Shown here piece by piece: positions 18,064 through 27,259 of a stretch of 64,000 nucleotides of DNA. The number at the start of each line of letters is the position of its first letter. Positions within the stretch are counted from its first letter, which is position 1. Location: positions 1,674,001 through 1,738,000 of the forward strand of contig NZ_CP049715.1 of NCBI RefSeq assembly GCF_011082725.1, given 5' to 3'. Position numbers and translations under genes: made by a program. The DNA comes from Apibacter sp. B3706. Its GTDB lineage: Bacteria > Bacteroidota > Bacteroidia > Flavobacteriales > Weeksellaceae. The notes under the pieces are model-generated. The model was not told where the DNA came from and did no database searches. It saw nothing but the letters and a program-made list of their open reading frames with translations.

Positions 18064-18511
18064 ATGATAAAAGCAACAAAACAAGAAAAAGACATAGCTC
18101 TTGAAATATTACATTGTGCTTTCTTTAATGTACTTATTCCAAATTCAATTAACTTCACGATAAAAAAGATCATAAGAGGCATGAAAGATTAATAGCTCCA
18201 ATGGATTATCAATTTAAAATGTCAATGAAATATGGAGAAGTTTTTATTTGTGATGACAAAAATGGCTATGTATTATATATCGATAAATATATTCCAGTTT
18301 ACAAAAGATTAGTTGGGAAATTGAACTTCTTTTAAAATGTATAGGCATTGAGAATACTTTTAAAACCCTGAAAAAGAGAAAATATTTAAAAACTCCTACC
18401 CTTTTAACTTTTGATAAATTAAAGGAGTTTATTAATTATCATATGGTTAAGTATCTTAATATAATCGGCTCATTACTCAAATCCGTTATTTTCAATGCTA
18501 TATTTGTCTAA
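18064..18511 (+). pseudogene. Decayed GNAT acetyltransferase
   Basis: Three pieces in different frames together read like the start of a GNAT N-acetyltransferase. The first is MIKATKQEKDIALEILHCAF (from 18064, stop at about 18192). The second is KKDHKRHERLIAPMDYQFKMSMKYGEVFICDDKNG, shifted frame, stop near 18334. The third is WEIELLLKCIGIENTFKTLKKRKYLKTP, another shift, to the stop at 18511. The acetyl-CoA loop (Q/RxxGxG/A) is missing, so the gene is also truncated. Two frameshifts plus loss of the catalytic core indicate a pseudogene. The family assignment rests on resemblance of these N-terminal segments to GNAT proteins I know. Confidence 0.6.
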
Positions 18512-18620
18512 TAATCAATAAATCACAAAATAATGAAGAAAAATTTAGATTATTATTCATGACTATATTAAAAGGAGGATAAATATTTAAAATGATTGTG
18601 TGAGAGATAATTCCCAAATA

Positions 18621-18661
18621 AAAAAACCGCTAATCTTTTGAATTTCAAAATGATTAACGGT
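18621..18661 (-). terminator. Terminator of the tRNA-Gly/tRNA-Leu unit
   Basis: On the minus strand ACCGTTAATC...GATTAGCGGT, with inner TTTTGAA/TTCAAAA pairing, forms a long hairpin followed by a run of T. It starts 8 nt after the last base of tRNA-Leu. Confidence 0.75.
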
Positions 18662-18668
18662 CTTTGAG

Positions 18669-18752
18669 TACCCCAGACGGGACTTGAACCCGTACAGCCT
18701 AATGGCCACAGGATTTTAAGTCCTGCGTGTCTACCAATTCCACCACCGGGGC
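18669..18752 (-). tRNA. tRNA-Leu (anticodon TAA)
   Basis: 84-nt class II tRNA on the minus strand. The 7-bp acceptor stem GCCCCGG/CTGGGGT includes G-U pairs. The D arm holds TGGTGGAATTGGTAGACAC, the anticodon stem-loop GCAGGACTTAAAATCCTGT reads TAA, and a variable arm is present. The T arm GGGTTCAAGTCCC and discriminator A complete it. CCA is not encoded. It reads UUA/UUG, the main Leu codons of this AT-rich genome. Transcribed after tRNA-Gly from the same promoter. Confidence 0.97.
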
Positions 18753-18786
18753 ATTAGTATTTTTAGTATTTTAATTATCAAACCTG

Positions 18787-18859
<73 letters not shown>

Positions 18860-18893
18860 GCTTCAATTAACGTCTTTCTTGTAAATTGGTTTG

Positions 18894-18925
18894 CAAATAT
18901 AGAATTGATTTTTCTTATCTGCAAA
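18894..18925 (-). promoter_or_regulatory. Promoter of the tRNA-Gly/tRNA-Leu unit
   Basis: On the minus strand TTTG (18922-18925) and TATATTTG (18894-18901) are spaced by 20 nt, a textbook Bacteroidota sigma-factor promoter, about 35 nt upstream of the tRNA-Gly 5' end. Confidence 0.75.
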
Positions 18926-19103
18926 CTTTTTTTTCATTTTTTAAACTATTTTTACTCTTACATGATTTATACCATTAGTATTCAATCTATTAAAAAATTA
19001 CTAATTTAGTAACGCTTAGGCTAAAAAGGTTTCAAAACTTCTATTTATATCTGATTTATGCATCTTCAACTTAAAAAAAAGAATAGAATTTTTATTAATT
19101 GTT

Positions 19104-19111
19104 TATATTTG
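19104..19111 (+). promoter_or_regulatory. -7 promoter box of the MCE gene
   Basis: TATATTTG, exact consensus, 25 nt upstream of the GTG start at 19137. It supports that start and shows the operon has its own promoter. Confidence 0.5.
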
Positions 19112-19136
19112 TCGAAAAGTTATTCAAAATTTAAAA

Positions 19137-20111
19137 GTGAAAGCAAGAAAGGAATTTACAGCGGGTATAATAGTAATTGTAACTTTATTAGCCTTTTGGT
19201 GGTTGTTTAAATTTTTAAAAGCGCAAAACGTTTTTACAAATCAAAACACCTATTATGTAAAATATAATAAAGTAGAAGGCTTATCTAAATCTAAAAATGT
19301 AAATATAAACGGCTTAAAAGTCGGAATGGTGGAATCTATCATTCCTGTACCAACCAAAACTAAAAATATAAGCTTTATTGTAGCAATAAATGTTGATAAA
19401 GATTATAAATTTTCTAAAAATTCTGTAGCTCAAATAGTTACCAGTTTTATGAATGGTGCAGAAATTAATTTGGTTTTAGCTGAAGATCAAGCAGAAATAG
19501 CAAAAACAGGAGATACTTTGAAAGGAAGTTTATTGCCGGGCCTAATGGATTTAGCCGAAGAAAAGATAAAACCAATTAGTGATAATGCCAATAAAGTTTT
19601 ATTAAGACTGGATTCTACTCTAGCTTCAACTAATAAACTTCTTAATGAAAAAAATCGACAAAATATAGAATCTTCCTTAGCAAATTTAAATCAAGCTATT
19701 GCAGAATTCAATAAGTTAGGTAAAGGAGCGAACCAATTACTGGCTAATAATTCTTCAAAAATTAATTTAGCTATAGATAATGCCAATAAAATGATGGTAA
19801 CAACCAATACTACGGTTGAAAAATATGGAATGATGGCTGATAAGATCAATAAAGCAGATTTAGATGTTGCCGTTAAAAAATTAGAATCAACGTTAAATAA
19901 TCTTAACGAAATATCCGGTAAAATAAATTCGGGAGAAGGCTCAATGGGCAAACTAATGAATGATCCCGGTTTATATACTAACTTAACTCAAGCTTCGAAA
20001 AATTTAAGTGTTTTATTGGATGATTTAAAAACCAATCCAAAAAGATATGTTCACTTTTCAATTTTCGGAGGTGGCGGAAAAAAGAGTAAACAAGAAGGAA
20101 CAGCCAAATAA
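19137..20111 (+). CDS. MCE/MlaD-family lipid transport protein
   Basis: 324 aa with a GTG start. A single N-terminal membrane segment (IIVIVTLLAFWWLFKFLKA, about residues 11-29) anchors the protein. The MCE domain follows (about 36-115): YYVKYNKVEGLSKSKNVNINGLKVGMVESI. A long helical/coiled region (about 130-290, repeated Asn/Leu heptad-like segments) ends in a Lys/Gly tail. MlaD-type proteins form hexameric rings that carry phospholipids between membranes together with an MlaFE-like ABC transporter. No such partner genes are adjacent here. The downstream neighbours are Hdr-like Fe-S genes, an arrangement I recall in other Bacteroidota. Confidence 0.9.
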   Translation: MKARKEFTAGIIVIVTLLAFWWLFKFLKAQNVFTNQNTYYVKYNKVEGLSKSKNVNINGLKVGMVESIIPVPTKTKNISFIVAINVDKDYKFSKNSVAQIVTSFMNGAEINLVLAEDQAEIAKTGDTLKGSLLPGLMDLAEEKIKPISDNANKVLLRLDSTLASTNKLLNEKNRQNIESSLANLNQAIAEFNKLGKGANQLLANNSSKINLAIDNANKMMVTTNTTVEKYGMMADKINKADLDVAVKKLESTLNNLNEISGKINSGEGSMGKLMNDPGLYTNLTQASKNLSVLLDDLKTNPKRYVHFSIFGGGGKKSKQEGTAK

Positions 20112-20154
20112 TATAGTATGTTATAAGGGTTGAATATCCACTAATACACTATTT

Positions 20155-21474
20155 ATGGATTACATACAGAGCATCATATTCTTACTTCTTGCATTCGCAG
20201 GAATTGGATTGTTTGTTCGTAATATCCTTAAAATAAAAAGAAATATATTATTAGGTAAAGCAGAAAACCGTTCGGATAATCCCTCCAAAAGATGGAAATT
20301 AGTTTTACGTATTGCCGTTGGGCAAGGGAAAATGTTAGCCCGTCCGGTTGCCGGAATTTTACATCTTGTTGTATATATAGGATTTGTCATCATAAATATA
20401 GAATTAATTGAAATATTTGTTGATGGTATATGGGGAACCCATCGGTATTTCGGAAAAATTCTCCCCTCTCCTCTTTATAATTTGACAACTGGAACGGTAG
20501 ATATTCTATCATTTTCTGTTTTAATTGCGGTAACCCTATTTTTTATACGGAGAAATATAATCAAAGTTCCAAGGCTTAATTCTAAAGATTTGCTGGGTTG
20601 GCCGCATATGGACGGAAATCTAATTTTGATTATTGAGTTCTTAATGATGCTTTCTTTGCTCATTATGAATGCTGCCGATTTTACTCTTCAAAAAAAAGGT
20701 ATTTTATATTCATGCGGATTTTTTCCAGTAAGCAATTGCATTTTTAATAACGTATTTTCGACTTTTTCAGTTGAAAGTTTGTATATAATGCAAAAATCAG
20801 CCTGGTGGTTTCATTACCTCGGGGTTCTCTTTTTTTTAAATTACTTATATTTTTCCAAACACTTACATATCCTATTTGCTTTTCCAAATACTTATTTTGC
20901 TAACCTTCAAAAACAAGGTCAACTTAATGATTTGGACTCTGTAACTAAAGAAGTAAAATTATTATTAGATCCCAATGCTGATCCTTATCAAGCATCAACG
21001 GAAGAATCAGTACCTGAAAAATTCGGAGTCAGTGACGCTACTGATTTATCTTGGATCCAATTATTGAATGCATATACCTGCACTGAGTGTGGAAGATGTA
21101 CATCAAGTTGTCCGGCAAACTTAACCGGAAAAAAATTATCTCCAAGAAAAATCATGATGGATGTTCGTGATCGTATCGAGGAAATCGGTAGAAATATTGA
21201 CAAAAACGGGAATTTTTTAGATGACGGCAAACAACTTTTAGGTAACTATATTACTCCTGAAGAGATTTGGGCTTGTACAACTTGTAATGCTTGTGTGGAG
21301 GCTTGTCCGTTATTGATAAACCCTCTTTCCATACTAATTGATTTGCGCAGATATTTAGTAATGGAGAAAACTGCTGCTCCTAGCGAATTAAATTCTATGA
21401 TGAGCAATATTGAAAATAATAATGCCCCTTGGCAATTCAGTCAAAATGATAGAGCCAATTGGACTAAAGAATAA
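20155..21474 (+). CDS. Membrane Fe-S oxidoreductase (HdrE/HdrC-like fusion)
   Basis: 439 aa. The N-terminal half has about five membrane segments (starting IQSIIFLLLAFAGIGLFV), with histidines that could bind heme as in NarI/HdrE-type cytochromes. The C-terminal half has two [4Fe-4S] motifs, CTECGRCTSSCP (from about residue 309) and CTTCNACVEACP (from about 374), as in HdrC or GlpC. With the next gene (CCG-domain protein, 32 nt downstream) it forms an electron-transfer pair that probably links the quinone pool to an unknown thiol or disulfide-type substrate. No catalytic dehydrogenase subunit is nearby. Confidence 0.87.
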   Translation: MDYIQSIIFLLLAFAGIGLFVRNILKIKRNILLGKAENRSDNPSKRWKLVLRIAVGQGKMLARPVAGILHLVVYIGFVIINIELIEIFVDGIWGTHRYFGKILPSPLYNLTTGTVDILSFSVLIAVTLFFIRRNIIKVPRLNSKDLLGWPHMDGNLILIIEFLMMLSLLIMNAADFTLQKKGILYSCGFFPVSNCIFNNVFSTFSVESLYIMQKSAWWFHYLGVLFFLNYLYFSKHLHILFAFPNTYFANLQKQGQLNDLDSVTKEVKLLLDPNADPYQASTEESVPEKFGVSDATDLSWIQLLNAYTCTECGRCTSSCPANLTGKKLSPRKIMMDVRDRIEEIGRNIDKNGNFLDDGKQLLGNYITPEEIWACTTCNACVEACPLLINPLSILIDLRRYLVMEKTAAPSELNSMMSNIENNNAPWQFSQNDRANWTKE

Positions 21475-21506
21475 TTTTAATTTATTTTTGTAAATAAACG
21501 TAAAAT

Positions 21507-22289
21507 ATGGAACGACCTATTAAAACTATGGCAGAATTTAAGGCAGAAGGAAAATCCCCTGAAATACTTTTTTGGGTGGGATGTGCCGGAAGTTTTGATG
21601 ATCGAGCCAAAAAAATAACAAAATCATTTGCTTCTTTACTTCAAAAGGCCAATATTGAATTTGCTATTTTAGGGCAGGAAGAAGGTTGTACCGGAGATCC
21701 GGCCAAAAGAGCCGGAAATGAATTTCTATTTCAAATGCAGGCCTTGATGAATATTGAAGTTTTGAATTCATATGAAATAAAAAAAATTGTTACCGCTTGT
21801 CCTCATTGTTTTAATACTCTAAAAAATGAATATCCTCAATTAGGAGGCACATATGAAGTTTTACATCATACACAGTTTTTACTTTCTCTTTTAAATGAAG
21901 GAAGAATAAAAGTTAAGGGAGGAATTTATAAAGGAAAAAAGATAACTTTCCATGATCCCTGTTATTTGGGAAGAGCTAATGATGTGTATGAAGCTCCTCG
22001 TGAATTGTTGGCCCAATTGGAAGTTAATTTGTTAGAGATGAAAAGATGTAAACAAAACGGTTTATGTTGCGGTGCGGGTGGAGCACAAATGTTTAAAGAA
22101 CCGGAACCCGGTATCAAAGATATCAATGTTGAGCGAACAGAAGAGGCTTTACTACTTAATCCCGATATAATAGCAACGGGATGTCCTTTTTGCAATACAA
22201 TGCTTACAGACGGTCTTCAATCAAAAAATAATAACTCTCAAATCTATGTTAAAGATTTAGCAGAGTTATTGAATGAAAATTTAAGCTAA
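21507..22289 (+). CDS. CCG-domain Fe-S protein (HdrB/GlpC-like)
   Basis: 260 aa, cytosolic. Two cysteine-rich CCG-type modules are visible. The first runs from VGCAGSFDDRAKK to TACPHCFNTLKNEY. The second runs from FHDPCYLGRANDVYEAPRELL through CKQNGLCCGAGGAQMF to GCPFCNTML. In HdrB this fold binds a non-cubane [4Fe-4S] cluster that reduces disulfides. It is the soluble partner of the membrane Fe-S protein just upstream. The physiological substrate cannot be told from the sequence. Confidence 0.87.
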   Translation: MERPIKTMAEFKAEGKSPEILFWVGCAGSFDDRAKKITKSFASLLQKANIEFAILGQEEGCTGDPAKRAGNEFLFQMQALMNIEVLNSYEIKKIVTACPHCFNTLKNEYPQLGGTYEVLHHTQFLLSLLNEGRIKVKGGIYKGKKITFHDPCYLGRANDVYEAPRELLAQLEVNLLEMKRCKQNGLCCGAGGAQMFKEPEPGIKDINVERTEEALLLNPDIIATGCPFCNTMLTDGLQSKNNNSQIYVKDLAELLNENLS

Positions 22290-22593
22290 TCTTATCCACC
22301 TCTCCTACTTATAATTCTTTTTTATTATAACTGTATCTTATTCAGTTAAATATATCATAATCTGTCTTAAATATTTATTTTTTATTTTGAAATATTATTA
22401 GTTTATTTGCTTTAAAATAAAATATTTATTCCATTAATTACTATTTATATTATATAACAAATTTGAAAAAAACTATTATATTGTATTAAAATTATAGTTC
22501 TTGAATAGTAATCTTTAGTTGATCAATTTCTTTAAATTTATCATAAATCATTTAAAAATTAATTACGTACACCAAGCCAATAAAAACCACCTC
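22290..22593. other. Intergenic gap without recognised features
   Basis: About 300 nt of AT-rich DNA between the Fe-S gene and the mechanosensitive channel gene. I see neither a terminator nor a convincing TAnnTTTG box. The open frame of the channel extends back into it to 22519, but that extension lacks the signal peptide start. Confidence 0.4.
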
Positions 22594-24363
22594 ATGAGAA
22601 AAACTAACCGAAAAATATATTTTGTTATCCTATATTTATACACAGCGATAGGTATATATGCTCAACATATTAATGAAAAGAATAACATACACGAAGATTC
22701 CCTATTATCCAAAGAAAAAAAAGATTCGCTTAAGATTCAAGAACTTAAAATGCAAGTTCAGGAATTAAAATTAAGCCAAATTGCCCTTCTGAATGAAAAG
22801 AAAAATATGGGAAAAACCGATTCCCTAAAAAAAGCATTACAAAAAAAACAAATTGACTCATTACGGGCGATCACCAAAGGGTATCCTGTTGTAATCGATA
22901 ATGACACTTTATTTAATTTATATGCTCGGAGAGGCGGCGTAATGCCCGCAGACCGGGCAAGTAAGGTAAAGGAAGTGATAATAGCGGAAGGAAAAAAACT
23001 AAAGCTTAAGCCCGATTCTATATACATGTATGAAACCGAATACGTTACAGATATTATGTCCGGAGACAAGGTTATAATTACTTTATCGGATCAAGATGGT
23101 TTATGGCAAAATACCACTCGTCAAGATCTTGCAAAAAAATATACAGCAATTATTTCCAAAAAAATATCTGAATTACACTCCAAATATGGTCTTCAACAAA
23201 AAATTAAGTCATTTTTAATTTTATTTTTAGTCATTATTGCTCAAATAATTGCCATATATTTTACCCAAAAATTATTTATAAAAATTAAGAGTCGCCTAAA
23301 AAAAATAATTAATGAGAAATTCAAAGCGAATAAATTTCTTACCAATGATCGACAGGAAGTTTTATTGGTTTCTATAACAAAAGTTACCAAATATTCATTT
23401 ATCATTGTCCAATTAATTATATCTATATTTATCATATTTTCAATTTTCCCTGAAACAGAAAAATATGTATATCACATGTTTACTTTTATGGGAAATCTTG
23501 CTAAAGACATGGGAAATACCATTATTCATTATATTCCCAATTTAGTTAAGATAATTTTTATATACTTAATTTTCAAATACATAATAAAAATATTAAAGTA
23601 TTTTTCAGGAGAAATAGCTGAAGAAAGAATTAAAATCAAAGGTTTCTATCCGGATTGGGCGCATTCAACGTTCAATATACTTCGATTTTTACTTTATTCT
23701 TTTATGTTTATTATGATTTGGCCACTACTTCCTAATTCTAATTCTCCCGCCTTTCAAGGGATTTCCGTATTTATCGGTCTTATTATATCATTAGGATCTA
23801 CTACCGTAATAGGAAACTTAATGTCCGGATTGGTTATTACTTATATGCGTGCATTTAAAATCGGAGATCAGATTAAGCTGAATGATACGATTGGTAATGT
23901 CGTAGAAAAAACACCTTTTGTAACGAGAGTTAGAACTTCAAAAAATGAATTGATTACTATTCCTAATTCTTTTATTCTTTCTTCTCAAACAGTTAATTAT
24001 AGCGCTTCGGCAAGAAATTACGGGATTATAATATATTCAGATATTACGGTGGGTTATGATATTCCCCGCAAACAAGTAGAAGATTTACTTATTGAAGCGG
24101 CTACTAATGCAGAAGGAGTGTTAAAAAATCCTGCTCCATTTGTATTGGTGAAAGAATTGGAAGATTTCTATTGCTGTTATCAGATTAACGCCTATACGGA
24201 TCGGGATTTGGCTATGCCTAAAGTTTATTCAAATCTTCATAAAAATATTATGGATCGTTTTCATGAAGAAGGAATTGAAATTTTATCGCCTCATTTTTAT
24301 GCAGAACGCGATGGTAATGAAATTGTAATGCCTTCCCAATACAAACACCAATCCAATGATTGA
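22594..24363 (+). CDS. MscS-family mechanosensitive channel
   Basis: 589 aa from the ATG at 22594 (MRKTNRKIYFVILYLYTAIGIYAQ), chosen because a cleavable signal peptide begins there. The periplasmic N-terminal part is charged and helical (about 25-200). Several membrane segments follow. The MscS core comes next: pore helix region ISLGSTTVIGNLMSGLVITYMRAFKIGDQI, then the beta domain (VVEKTPFVTRVRTSKNELITIPNSF) and the C-terminal alpha/beta vestibule. It releases solutes on hypo-osmotic shock. The larger periplasmic domain puts it with YnaI/MscK-like rather than minimal MscS forms. Confidence 0.9.
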   Translation: MRKTNRKIYFVILYLYTAIGIYAQHINEKNNIHEDSLLSKEKKDSLKIQELKMQVQELKLSQIALLNEKKNMGKTDSLKKALQKKQIDSLRAITKGYPVVIDNDTLFNLYARRGGVMPADRASKVKEVIIAEGKKLKLKPDSIYMYETEYVTDIMSGDKVIITLSDQDGLWQNTTRQDLAKKYTAIISKKISELHSKYGLQQKIKSFLILFLVIIAQIIAIYFTQKLFIKIKSRLKKIINEKFKANKFLTNDRQEVLLVSITKVTKYSFIIVQLIISIFIIFSIFPETEKYVYHMFTFMGNLAKDMGNTIIHYIPNLVKIIFIYLIFKYIIKILKYFSGEIAEERIKIKGFYPDWAHSTFNILRFLLYSFMFIMIWPLLPNSNSPAFQGISVFIGLIISLGSTTVIGNLMSGLVITYMRAFKIGDQIKLNDTIGNVVEKTPFVTRVRTSKNELITIPNSFILSSQTVNYSASARNYGIIIYSDITVGYDIPRKQVEDLLIEAATNAEGVLKNPAPFVLVKELEDFYCCYQINAYTDRDLAMPKVYSNLHKNIMDRFHEEGIEILSPHFYAERDGNEIVMPSQYKHQSND

Positions 24364-24381
24364 ATTGATACAATATAATAA

Positions 24382-24404
24382 AAAAGGCCTTAAAAAGGCC
24401 TTTT
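24382..24404. terminator. Bidirectional terminator between mscS-type gene and LolA-like gene
   Basis: AAAAGGCC and GGCCTTTT form an 8-bp stem around a 7-nt loop in the 53 nt between two convergent genes, with A- and T-rich flanks suiting both directions. Confidence 0.75.
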
Positions 24405-24416
24405 CTTCTTTTATAT

Positions 24417-25136
24417 TTATAGTTTAAATTGGGAATCGTCTAGTTTAGGATTTATTTTATAGCTGGTTATCGTTTGAACCGCTGTTTGACCGGGTACTTT
24501 GGTTTTTATTTTGGTGGAGAACTTATATCCTTCAAAATCTTTGTAATCTGAATATTCTTTTGATACAACTTCATTTTCTTTTATAGTTTCTTCTTTTACT
24601 TTAAATCCCGTTTCTACATCGAAATAAAGAATAGTTTTAATGGGTCCTTCTGTAACCGTGATTTTATAAACTTCTCTACCGTCTAAATTTTTCTTACCGT
24701 CTAACACCGCATTATCTTTGGTAATATACAATTCTGAAAAAATCCCTTTCTTAACTTTCATTTCATTTAATTCATCTTTTTCACCGGTTGCGGGTAAATT
24801 TGAAAATAATTTTTTCCCGTCAAAACCTTTAATAATGGTCTGGCCCATGATTGATATTTTAGATACAAATTTATTAGGTGCTTTGTATTTAATTTCTAAA
24901 TCAGCAGGTTCCGGCAACTGAGCAAATGTTATTTTGCCCTCAGAAATCAAAGTGGTTATTTGTTGTAATTTTTCTTTACTACCGGCCACAGCAACATAAT
25001 AATGATTTAAAACGGATTCTAATGTTGGTTCTTTTTCAATCTCTTTGGATAAGAGAGTAAAATGAGTACCGGCTACCACATTTGCTTTCGCTATAAGAGA
25101 AATAACCAGTAATAAGGTAAGTATTTTTCTTTTCAT
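24417..25136 (-). CDS. Exported LolA/LolB-like protein
   Basis: 239 aa with a signal peptide (MKRKILTLLLVISLIAKANVVA). The mature part has the LolA-like pattern. A helix (TLESVLNHYYVAVAGSKEKLQQI) precedes beta strands with EIKYKAPNKFVSKISIMGQTIIKGFDGKK, then YDxxTG-like FDVETGFKVKEE and SDYKDFEGYKFSTKIKTKVPGQ near the end. Such outer-membrane-lipoprotein-sorting-like domains also occur as the C-terminal part of Bacteroidota zinc peptidases. The protein is probably periplasmic and binds lipid or lipoprotein, but no function is shown. Monocistronic. Confidence 0.75.
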   Translation of the reverse strand: MKRKILTLLLVISLIAKANVVAGTHFTLLSKEIEKEPTLESVLNHYYVAVAGSKEKLQQITTLISEGKITFAQLPEPADLEIKYKAPNKFVSKISIMGQTIIKGFDGKKLFSNLPATGEKDELNEMKVKKGIFSELYITKDNAVLDGKKNLDGREVYKITVTEGPIKTILYFDVETGFKVKEETIKENEVVSKEYSDYKDFEGYKFSTKIKTKVPGQTAVQTITSYKINPKLDDSQFKL

Positions 25137-25329
25137 TTTTTTATTATTTAAAAAATTAATATGTATTATTTAAAATTGATAATTTACAGAGTTATTAATA
25201 AAACAACCATTGAATTCAGCCGGTATATTTAACTGTTTTCTTATTCATAAATTTCTTTTCAGAGTTATTCATAAATAATGATCCTATTTTAAAATATTCT
25301 GATCATTTAGAGACTTAGGCTTACATGTA

Positions 25330-26139
25330 CTATCTTTCTCTTTGTGCTATTACCTCCTTTAAAATATTTAAAACCCCATCTTCATCATTGGAATCTGTTT
25401 TAAATTTGGAAATTTCCTGTAATTTAGGATGTGCATTTTTCATTGCGTAACTAAAATGGCTTTCCTGCATCATTCCTATATCGTTTAAAAAATCTCCAAA
25501 AGCCATAGTTTCTGCTTTAGATATGTTTAATATTTCTTGAACTTCTTTTAAAGCAAATCCTTTATCGGCATTTTTAACAGAAATATCCAGCCATAATTTA
25601 CCTGATACAACTACTTGGTAATTTTCACTAAGGTGTTTCACATAAGGTAAAATATTTTCTTCCGAACCTACACTGTTGTATATCGCCATTTTAACAATCT
25701 GATCATCAATAGGCTCCTGAAAGCTCGGAATAATTTTCCTTTTAGGATAATAGGGAGCTATTTGTTTTTCAAATTCCGAAAATCCTTCTTCAATATATGC
25801 ACTTTTTATACCGCATAAAAGCATTTGAGTATCGGGTAAGGGACGTATCAATTGGGCTACTTCATGGATAACATTTTGATCCAATTCATGGATAAATAAC
25901 TGCTTTCCTCTGTGTACTACATTTCCTCCATTTTCAGCAATAAAATATATTTCGTTCTTAATTTTTTCAAAAACCCCTAAGAGACTTTCATATTGTCTTC
26001 CACTTGCTACGACAAATTTTATATCCAACTTTTTCAGTTTTTCATATATTGTAAAGAACTCTTGATTGAGTGTATAATCTGAATGAAGCAGTGTTCCATC
26101 CATATCTGTAACTACCAGTTTTAACTTACTATAGTCCAT
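25330..26139 (-). CDS. Cof-type HAD hydrolase
   Basis: 269 aa. HAD phosphatase of the Cof/YidA subgroup (C2 cap). Motif I is DMDGTLL (about residues 12-18) with both Asp, motif II ASGRQ, motif III Lys in SVKNADKGFALKEV, and motif IV AFGDFLNDIGMM. Family members dephosphorylate sugar phosphates, flavin precursors or pyridoxal phosphate; the substrate is not predictable. It starts 8 nt after fmt, so it is co-transcribed with it. Confidence 0.92.
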   Translation of the reverse strand: MDYSKLKLVVTDMDGTLLHSDYTLNQEFFTIYEKLKKLDIKFVVASGRQYESLLGVFEKIKNEIYFIAENGGNVVHRGKQLFIHELDQNVIHEVAQLIRPLPDTQMLLCGIKSAYIEEGFSEFEKQIAPYYPKRKIIPSFQEPIDDQIVKMAIYNSVGSEENILPYVKHLSENYQVVVSGKLWLDISVKNADKGFALKEVQEILNISKAETMAFGDFLNDIGMMQESHFSYAMKNAHPKLQEISKFKTDSNDEDGVLNILKEVIAQRER

Positions 26140-26147
26140 ATATTATT

Positions 26148-27110
26148 TTAGTTAGCTTTTAAATTATGTTTTATTGTTAATCCGTTTATAAAATCTGAAA
26201 TTCCCATTCTTTTCTTTCCTTCTAATTGAACTTCAGTTAAAAAATAGAATCCATCGGCGGCTGCAATTTTAAATGTTTTTTTGCCTTCAATACATACAGT
26301 TCCAATATCTAGAATATGTTTTTCAATTTTATAATGCCCCTTATAAATTTTTAATATTTTAGACTCTCCATTTATCGACAAATGGGTAAAAGCAGCAGGA
26401 TAAGGACTTAAACCTCTTATTAAATTGTGTATATTTTCTAAAGGTGCATCCCAATGTATTTGACAATCTTCTTTAAATAATTTAGGAGCATATTTATATT
26501 CAACCCCCTCTTTTAAAATTTGTTTTTGAGGTTTTAATGTTCCTTCTGAAAGGCCTTCAAGAGTTTTTACTACTAATTGTTTTCCTAAATTTTTTAGTTT
26601 ATCATGTAAAATTCCGGCGTCATCGGAATCCTCAATTTCTGTCTTAGCTTGCAACAAAATTTCACCGGTATCAATTTTATCATCAATAAAAAATGTGGTA
26701 ACCCCCGATTCTTTATCCCCGTTGATAATAGCAAAGTTAATAGGTGAAGCTCCTCTGTACTGAGGCAATAAGGATGCATGTAAATTAAAAGTTCCTAATT
26801 TTGGAATAGACCAAACTTCTTTAGGCAATAAACGAAAAGCTACAATAACGATTACATCCGGATTTAATTGTTGAAGCTGATTTATAAATTCGGGATCTTT
26901 CATTTTTGCGGGTTGGAACAAGGTCAAATTTTGACTTACTGCATATTTTTTAACGGCTGATTCAGCCATTTTTTGTCCTCTTCCTGCCGGTTTATCAGGA
27001 GTAGTTACTACTCCAACTACTTCATATCCGGATTTTATTATTTCTTCTAAAGGAGCTACAGCAAACTCCGGAGTTCCCATGTAGACTATTCTTAGAGCTT
27101 TTTTTGTCAT
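26148..27110 (-). CDS. fmt: Methionyl-tRNA formyltransferase
   Basis: 320 aa from the ATG at 27110 (MTKKALRIVYMGTPEFAV). The frame runs 11 codons upstream, but family members begin here. The formyltransferase domain carries NLHASLLPQYRGASPIN with the catalytic His and GVTTFFIDDKIDTG, and the C-terminal OB-like domain follows (from about 210, APKLFKEDCQIHWD). It formylates initiator Met-tRNA with 10-formyl-THF. A TACCTTTG box lies about 30 nt upstream on the same strand. Divergent from rplU. Confidence 0.96.
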   Translation of the reverse strand: MTKKALRIVYMGTPEFAVAPLEEIIKSGYEVVGVVTTPDKPAGRGQKMAESAVKKYAVSQNLTLFQPAKMKDPEFINQLQQLNPDVIVIVAFRLLPKEVWSIPKLGTFNLHASLLPQYRGASPINFAIINGDKESGVTTFFIDDKIDTGEILLQAKTEIEDSDDAGILHDKLKNLGKQLVVKTLEGLSEGTLKPQKQILKEGVEYKYAPKLFKEDCQIHWDAPLENIHNLIRGLSPYPAAFTHLSINGESKILKIYKGHYKIEKHILDIGTVCIEGKKTFKIAAADGFYFLTEVQLEGKKRMGISDFINGLTIKHNLKAN

Positions 27111-27140
27111 GTAAAATACGCGTATAAATTTTGTATAATA

Positions 27141-27148
27141 CAAAGGTA
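27141..27148 (-). promoter_or_regulatory. -7 promoter box of fmt
   Basis: CAAAGGTA on the plus strand is TACCTTTG on the minus strand, an exact TAnnTTTG match 30 nt upstream of the fmt ATG. It also argues against the upstream start codon at 27143. Confidence 0.5.
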
Positions 27149-27207
27149 AACATTGTATTTTTTGTATTATACATTTATCTCTTTTTTATATTTATACAAT
27201 TTACATT

Positions 27208-27235
27208 TTTGTTCTGAAAAAAATCATTATATTTG
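27208..27235 (+). promoter_or_regulatory. Promoter of rplU-rpmA
   Basis: TATATTTG (27228-27235) is an exact -7 box, 24 nt before the rplU ATG at 27260. A TTTTTG (TTTG at 27208-27211) lies 16 nt upstream, somewhat closer than usual. Transcription from here would exclude the upstream TTG as start. Confidence 0.55.
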
Positions 27236-27259
27236 CAGTTCAAAAAAAACGAAAATTTT

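Noticed and set aside
22519-22593. N-terminal extension of the MscS-type channel
   Set aside because: A clean signal peptide starts at 22594, which would be buried by the extension.
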